Translations under genes and position numbers: made by a program
Assembly: GCA_963402885.1 (NCBI GenBank)
Contig: OY727093.1
Span: 20,211,409 to 20,275,408, forward strand
DNA from: Antedon bifida
Lineage: Eukaryota; Echinodermata; Crinoidea; Comatulida; Antedonidae
Length of the DNA: 64,000 nt
Direction of reading: 5' to 3'
Shown here: piece by piece, positions 59,216 to 64,000 of the stretch
How the letters are laid out: every line of letters begins with the position of its first letter
How positions within the stretch are numbered: the stretch's first letter is position 1
Notes under the pieces: generated by a model
The model's database searches: none
The model's input: the letters and a program-made list of their open reading frames with translations, nothing else
Told to the model about the DNA's origin: nothing

Positions 59216-59440
59216 AAACTCCGGCGGGGTTTCCCCATCTTTAGATGGTGCGTTGTAGTGCGACAACGGCGGAGTAATTACGGGGGTTTCCCTCTGGTAA
59301 GCTAGCACGTTAGTGCGACCGCGGAGTGATTAGTCGGGGTTTCCTCTCTGATGATGGGGGTGCGTGCCGATCGTGTAAACTGAGACTACATGGCGGGGCT
59401 TCCCCTTTTATGCATACACGTTCCGTGTTATTTTGTGTAT
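59216..59440. repeat. Degenerate GC-rich tandem repeat (~55-60 bp x 3-4)
   Basis: Recurring phrases GGCGGGGTTTCCCC, TAGTGCGAC(A/C) and GCGGAGT(A/G)ATTA in the same order at about 59220, 59275, 59325 and 59392. Copies are diverged. GGGG...TTTCCCC words allow local hairpins. It abuts the GTCGCC minisatellite. I cannot assign a family. Confidence 0.55.
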
Positions 59441-59484
59441 CATTGCGACATTTTACGCACTTGTAAACTATTTTTTTAACGTTT

Positions 59485-59654
59485 TGGGGCGACTTTGCGA
59501 TAGGGCGACTTTGTGATGGGGCGACTTTGCGATGAGGCGACTTTGCGTTGGGGCGACTTTGCGATGGGGCGACTTTGCGATGGGGCGACTGTGTCGGGGC
59601 GACTGTGTAAGGGGCGACTTTGTATGGGGCGACTTTGCGATGGGGCGACTTGAC
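59485..59654 (-). repeat. GTCGCCCC minisatellite, second copy
   Basis: About eleven 15-16 bp units of GGGGCGACTTTGCGAT type, the reverse complement of the array at 20809-20957. It ends GGGGCGACTTGACTAGCAT then TATAAAAAGATG, the same border as the first array. A minus-strand open frame here only follows the repeat. Confidence 0.88.
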
Positions 59655-59699
59655 TAGCATCCTATAAAAAGATGTGAAAATACCAATGATATTTATATA

Positions 59700-60172
59700 G
59701 TACTAGATGGCAAACTGCAATGTTATCGCAGTTCAAAAAGTGATTCTCCATGGAGAGGGAACCAACAAGATGGCGGCTGCAATCGACCAATCAGATATGC
59801 CCTACGCAGTACGCGCTGCTATACGCCTGTGTTGAGCCTATCGTGAGAACGATACGCAACGCAGCGTAGCGTATGAACGCGAACGCATTCTATATGATCC
59901 TCGTATACAAGAAAAAAGCTAGATGTTTTTGAACCATGGATGTAATAGCCGAAGGCTGGATGGCAATCTTTTAATGTTATCATCGCAGTTCAAAAGTGAT
60001 TCTCCATTGGAGAGGGAACCAACAAGATGGCGGCTGTAATCGACCAATCAGATATGCCCTGCGCAGTTCGCACTACTACGCCTGTCTGCGTGAGAACGAT
60101 ACGCAACGCAGCGCGTTCAGCGTATAAACGCGAACGCATTCGATATGATCCTCGTATACAAAAAATGCTTGA
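59700..60172 (+). repeat. Two tandem ~240-bp copies carrying AAGATGGCGGC
   Basis: Copies about 59706-59913 and 59951-60161 share TCGCAGTTCAAAA(A)GTGATTC, GGAGAGGGAACCAACAAG, ATGGCGGCTG(C/T)AATCGACC, AATCAGATATGCCCT, GTGAGAACGATACGCAACGC and GATCCTCGTATAC. AAGATGGCGGC (59767-59777 and 60024-60034) equals the known YY1 consensus. The short open frames across the copies are not conserved as protein. Confidence 0.75.
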
Positions 60173-60322
60173 TTACCAAGAAATTATTCATTCTATTGCG
60201 ATTAACAATAATTATATTTAATTTTATAAAAACTTCACTGTGCTTTGACAAGAATATATGTTGTAATTTATGTGGTTTTAATGTATTATATTAGATTATT
60301 ATTTTTTATATAATAATGTTTT

Positions 60323-61130
60323 TGAACACATTTACGGCCGCCATCTTGTTGGTTCCCCTCCTGTTGTTGGAATCACTTTTCACAGAGCCATATATAGAGA
60401 GAGTTACGACTTCGAATGGATTAGAAGCCATGTTTGTGTCCAACTATTCCTATGTAGCGTATGGAGTTGAGTCTTTTGTTTTGAAAATGTATAACGTTCA
60501 AAAGGCTTTAATTATCGAATTTAATATCAAAACAATCAATTTGATTAAAGGTTTTTGTTAAAATAATAAAAAAATTATAAAGTTACTGCGAACATGATTA
60601 AAAACAACAAAAATAGCAATTTCGGAACGGCTCTGGTTGTGCGCTCCATGCACGCTCTACGCGTGCGCGTTTAGTTTGTACAGCGATTCTCTATAGTAAT
60701 GCATTGTTTTTACATTTTGTTGTTTAAAAATCATGTTCGCAGTAACTTTATGATTTCGTTATTATCTTAACAAAAACCTTTAAACAAATTGATTGTTTTG
60801 ATATTAAATTCGATATTTAAAGCCTTGTGAATGTTATACATTTTTTAAGCAAATGACTCGACTCCATACGCTACATAGGCATAGTTGGACACAAACATGG
60901 CCGGCGTTCACACCACGTGACTTTCTAAAATCCGTGAACGCAAAGTCGTAACTCTCTCTATATATGGCTCTGACTTTTCAGTCTGGAGTACGCCCTCAAG
61001 TGTTTTTATTACATCTCTCTGTTTTGAACACATTTACGGCCGTCATCTTGTTGGTTCCTCCTCCTGTTGGAATCACTTTTCAGTCTGGAGTACGCCCTCT
61101 GGCCTTCGGCTTATTACATCTCTCTGGAAA
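60323..61130. repeat. Direct repeats bordering a large inverted repeat
   Basis: GAACACATTTACGGCCGCC and ATCTTGTTGGTTCC (about 60323-60357) recur at about 61024-61060, each followed by GGAATCACTTTTCA. These are also inverted relatives of the AGGGAACCAACAAGAT module at 59700-60172. CAGTCTGGAGTACGCCCTC is itself duplicated (about 60979 and 61081). The whole 59.7-61.1 kb stretch is a composite of one repeat family. Confidence 0.7.
60383..60972. repeat. Large inverted repeat (arms ~230-260 bp)
   Basis: The left arm 60383-60614 (CAGAGCCATATATAGAGAGAG through GTTACTGCGAACATGATT) is matched on the other strand by 60713-60972. Arms look roughly 85-90% alike by eye, with an extra ~35 bp in the right arm near 60905-60940. 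The ~100-bp centre is GC-rich (CTACGCGTGCGCG). Read-through RNA would fold into a long hairpin. The 81-codon frame at 60316-60561 lies in an arm and is not conserved in the other. Confidence 0.8.
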
Positions 61131-61880
61131 ATACTAATAGTGGTGTCCCATTTATTAATGTGCTAATGTATAATACTGCTGCCATGAACGCTGCAGAATT
61201 AATTGCAGTATTATTATTAGAGGCCCTACATTTATTTACCCAGGGTAGCCCAAACAGCTAAAAACTGGTTTCCATTGGGGGCCTGCATTTTACGTTATTT
61301 TTTTTATTTTTTATTACGGTATATAAAATGTACAAAGGCAATAGCACACAGTTAATAATGTTTGTATTACAATAAAAAATATTGAAAAAAAAAAATCTAT
61401 AAAAATACAACAATAAATTCGGATACAATTACAATTTGAGGGCAACGTAGCTCCTCTCTTTTTGAAAACCGTAAGGTCTTAATTGTACTTAATGCATTGT
61501 ATCATTTAAAAACATTTACAGACGTCTCGGTTCTCAAGTCGATATGCAAATTGTTCCATATTTTTGTCCCACTTACACAAAAACTCGTGAGGTAACTTTT
61601 CTTTTTCACAAAAGGGACCTTCAACTTCATAACTGTTGACTGCCTTGTTTCGATTCACAAGTTTGAGGTAATGTGAGTGAAAAGGTTTGTCATGCCTGGG
61701 GGTGTCAAATTGTTGAGACATTTAGTATGGCTTTTTTATATGTGACTCTTTCGGAAAACGGGAGCCAGTTCAATTTTGAATACATATCAGATGATAGACC
61801 GGCAGCCCAGAGACAATTTGGTAGATGAACTAGGTACCAACATCTGACTATTTAAGTGTGTTGGGGGTCACCTGAAGTCA
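61131..61880 (-). other. Non-coding DNA with an unrecognised minus-strand frame
   Basis: Mostly non-coding. On the minus strand, 61506-61721 is open for 71 codons and reads like real protein (FDTPRHDKPFHSHYLKLVNR, PHEFLCKWDKNMEQFAYRLE). I recognise no family. It may be an exon or the remnant of a mobile-element ORF. No flanking splice sites were established. Confidence 0.3.
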
Positions 61881-62530
61881 ATGTAAATGGGAGTTTGCCG
61901 GGTACCGCCTGCTGCGTCTAGACCGGGGGGACCCCGAAAGGTGCTAAAAAGTCGGCACCAATTAGATGAGAGAGATACCACCTAATTTCACCACCATGGG
62001 ATGCCCATTATATTGGCATCCTTATACCAATATCACCAACGACAGACATTTTATCTGCTGCAATAGGCCTGCCAGACCCCCCGAGGGAGGGCCTAAAAAT
62101 GAGGATATAGCATATGAGTGAGGCACCACTCAAAATTAATGCCAAATGAACAATACTAAATGGGTAACGACAGACTAATTGTCTGCTGCACCGCAACTTG
62201 CCAGACACTCCAAAGTTCGACTAGAGACCCCCCTTTCCCCCAACTGGCCTAGATTAGATATTGTAGATACCACCAGCAACCAATGGTATATGATTTAGCA
62301 CATTGTAAGAAATACCAAATGACCTATTACAGACTATCTGTACAGTGCCTTGGCAGACTGGCAGACCGTCTCTAAAGTTCGACTAGAGACCCCCCTTACC
62401 ATCGTAGATAGATATTGTAGATACCACCAGCAATCAATGCCATATGATATAGAACATTGTAACGTAAGGAATACTAAATGGCCTATTATACACCACCTAT
62501 ACATTGCCTTGGTCCTAACAGACACAATCT
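61880..62530. repeat. Degenerate ~170-bp tandem repeat, ~3 copies
   Basis: Shared phrases: GACAGACTAATTGTCTGCTGC, CCAGAC, AAAGTTCGACTAGAGACCCC, ATATTGTAGATACCACCAGC and AATACTAAATGG in repeating order. The best pair starts at about 62180 and 62335; an older copy lies at about 61960-62150. No coding content. Confidence 0.6.
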
Positions 62531-62578
62531 AGACACCCTCTATCCCGCTCCAACCAATGTTATACAAAAAAATGTTAT

Positions 62579-62750
62579 CAATACTGCAAAATGCAGCTTT
62601 CTATATTCGCTGATAGTTGGTGTGCAGTCATGCGTGCAACTTTTTAATTTTATAGAATCTAACCAATGTTTAACCTAACTGTAAAAATTAACAATTAAAA
62701 TAAAGTGTTTCCAATACTGCAAAATGCAGCTTTTTATTTCGCTGATAGTT
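62579..62750 (+). repeat. Short direct repeat pair with internal hairpin
   Basis: CAATACTGCAAAATGCAGCTT plus TTCGCTGATAGTT at 62579-62618 and 62711-62750. CTGCAAAATGCAG inside each can form a small stem-loop. Confidence 0.7.
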
Positions 62751-64000
62751 CATATTATGCAATATCTTCCGTTGTCTACTGTATTCTGTCTATGGTAAAT
62801 TATTCTTTTATAATCATTTGTTTGGATTTACATTATTTTAGGTTAGAAACGATTTTCGTTATTACTACTGTATATTATAAAGTTAGTACACTGTGTTATG
62901 AAATAGCATAGATTATAAATTCCCTTTATTTATTACTTGCCCCATCATGGAGGTTTACATTAGACGGTCTAGGCCTGACATTTAGGCTTGGTCAATAATG
63001 TGTTTAAATTTTAAACCGATTTAATGTTAATTATAGTTATAGATTCCAATTGCATTATACATTGAAAATAATTAATATAATCTTTTATAATAAGCATTGG
63101 GCCACAGCACTTGTTGGAAATAGGCCTATATTAATATACTCTTCTAATTAAGAATTGGGCTACAACTACAGTTTTTCACTTTAACATAGTTAATGTACAT
63201 TACATATATATATATATATAACAAAGAAATATTTAAATAAATAGAAAATGTTCATTGTAAAGTTTATTTATTTAATACTACTGGGTCTTACTGGTCAGTA
63301 TCTATTATATTAATGCTACTAAATGTTTCGCGTAATGGTACGTGCTCACATTTGGCCAACTGATGTTTATTGAAGGGCCGCTCACGATAGGCTATATCAT
63401 TTTCCTGAATTGTAAGGATAAACACTAAAAAAAAGCCAAAAAATAACAGTAATTTGACATGTTTCGTGAGTTGTCACGTCACGTATCAACTACGCAACCT
63501 TCTCTGTTGTAGCAAAAAAGATACCAAACCTCGTGCAAATAGCAAATGTATAGGTCTCGAATCTCTCACACAAAAAAATTGCAAAATATCAAATCCATTG
63601 AAATAAAAAAAAATGTAGGCCCCTAAATGAATAAAAATCAACAGAAGCAATGTCTTCATTCGATATATGTACACTTTTTTATTTTACCTATATGTATCAA
63701 ATAATTAATACACCACGAAAAAACACCCAAAATTATCATATCATTATCATCTCATTCACACAGCACAATTTTTCTTTAGCGTCTTTTATTTTCAGTCAAA
63801 GTAAAGTATAAAGTTCCATATCCAGTATTGCTTTCATTTTTTAGCTTACAGATATTTAAAAGTGAAGGGATAGTGTATAACAAAATCAATGGCCGTATTC
63901 TTGATACAATTTGAATTTATCAGAGTGCGCTTTTATTATCCTTACATTGTACTCCTCCCATCCGAAGAATATAACCACATAAGGGAGAAAAAGGCATGTG
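62751..64000. other. Non-coding AT-rich end of the window
   Basis: No gene or repeat family recognised apart from an AT microsatellite at about 63204-63221. Open frames are short and unsupported. Confidence 0.5.

Overview
This is an AT-rich eukaryotic nuclear window, dominated by repeats, with one large multi-exon gene and one young LTR retrotransposon. GT-AG introns, polyadenylation signals, LINE and MITE remnants, several tandem satellites and TAGGCC-rich low-complexity DNA suggest a marine invertebrate, perhaps an echinoderm-like deuterostome. The taxonomic guess is inference only. I saw no rRNA, tRNA or CRISPR array.

Layout. 1-18957: tandem array of 1.3-1.8 kb units. Each unit is closed by a conserved hairpin and preceded by 0-4 smaller GTTATCCGC/GCGGATAAC hairpins. 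18961-20277: foldback element with a piggyBac-type MITE inserted in its left arm. 20809-20957: GTCGCC minisatellite. 21300-30795: about 40 copies of a ~188-bp satellite with paired C- and G-tracts, interrupted by a ~400-bp composite block. 30796-32118: non-coding DNA with a CCAAT-box cluster. 32119-44337: a gene for which I can build 45 exons with a continuous frame. 44338-48386: non-coding DNA with a LINE 3' end and a MITE. 48387-56139: a young, whole-looking Ty3/Gypsy element with 1,239-bp LTRs. 56305-57613: hAT-like non-autonomous element. 57614-64000: minisatellite, tandem duplications, a large inverted repeat and other degenerate repeats.

The main gene encodes a Gypsy-integrase-like DD35E transposase with an H2C2 zinc finger and a GPY module. 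A repetitive linker follows, then a Ulp1/C48-type cysteine protease, a PHD finger, a polyQ tract and a basic C-terminus. This is the architecture known for Ginger1 cut-and-paste DNA transposons and the host genes derived from them (GIN1-like). Its most unusual part is a tandem array of ~140-bp units. Each unit carries a 30-nt phase-1 micro-exon for the decapeptide DDVTEPHHEP with its own splice sites. There are 23 usable full copies, one damaged copy and one modified last copy. Any number of copies can be skipped or included without losing frame, so linker length could vary by splicing or by array expansion.

The Ty3/Gypsy element and the Ginger-type gene carry homologous integrases but differ in lifestyle: one has LTRs, gag and RT, while the other has introns and no RT.
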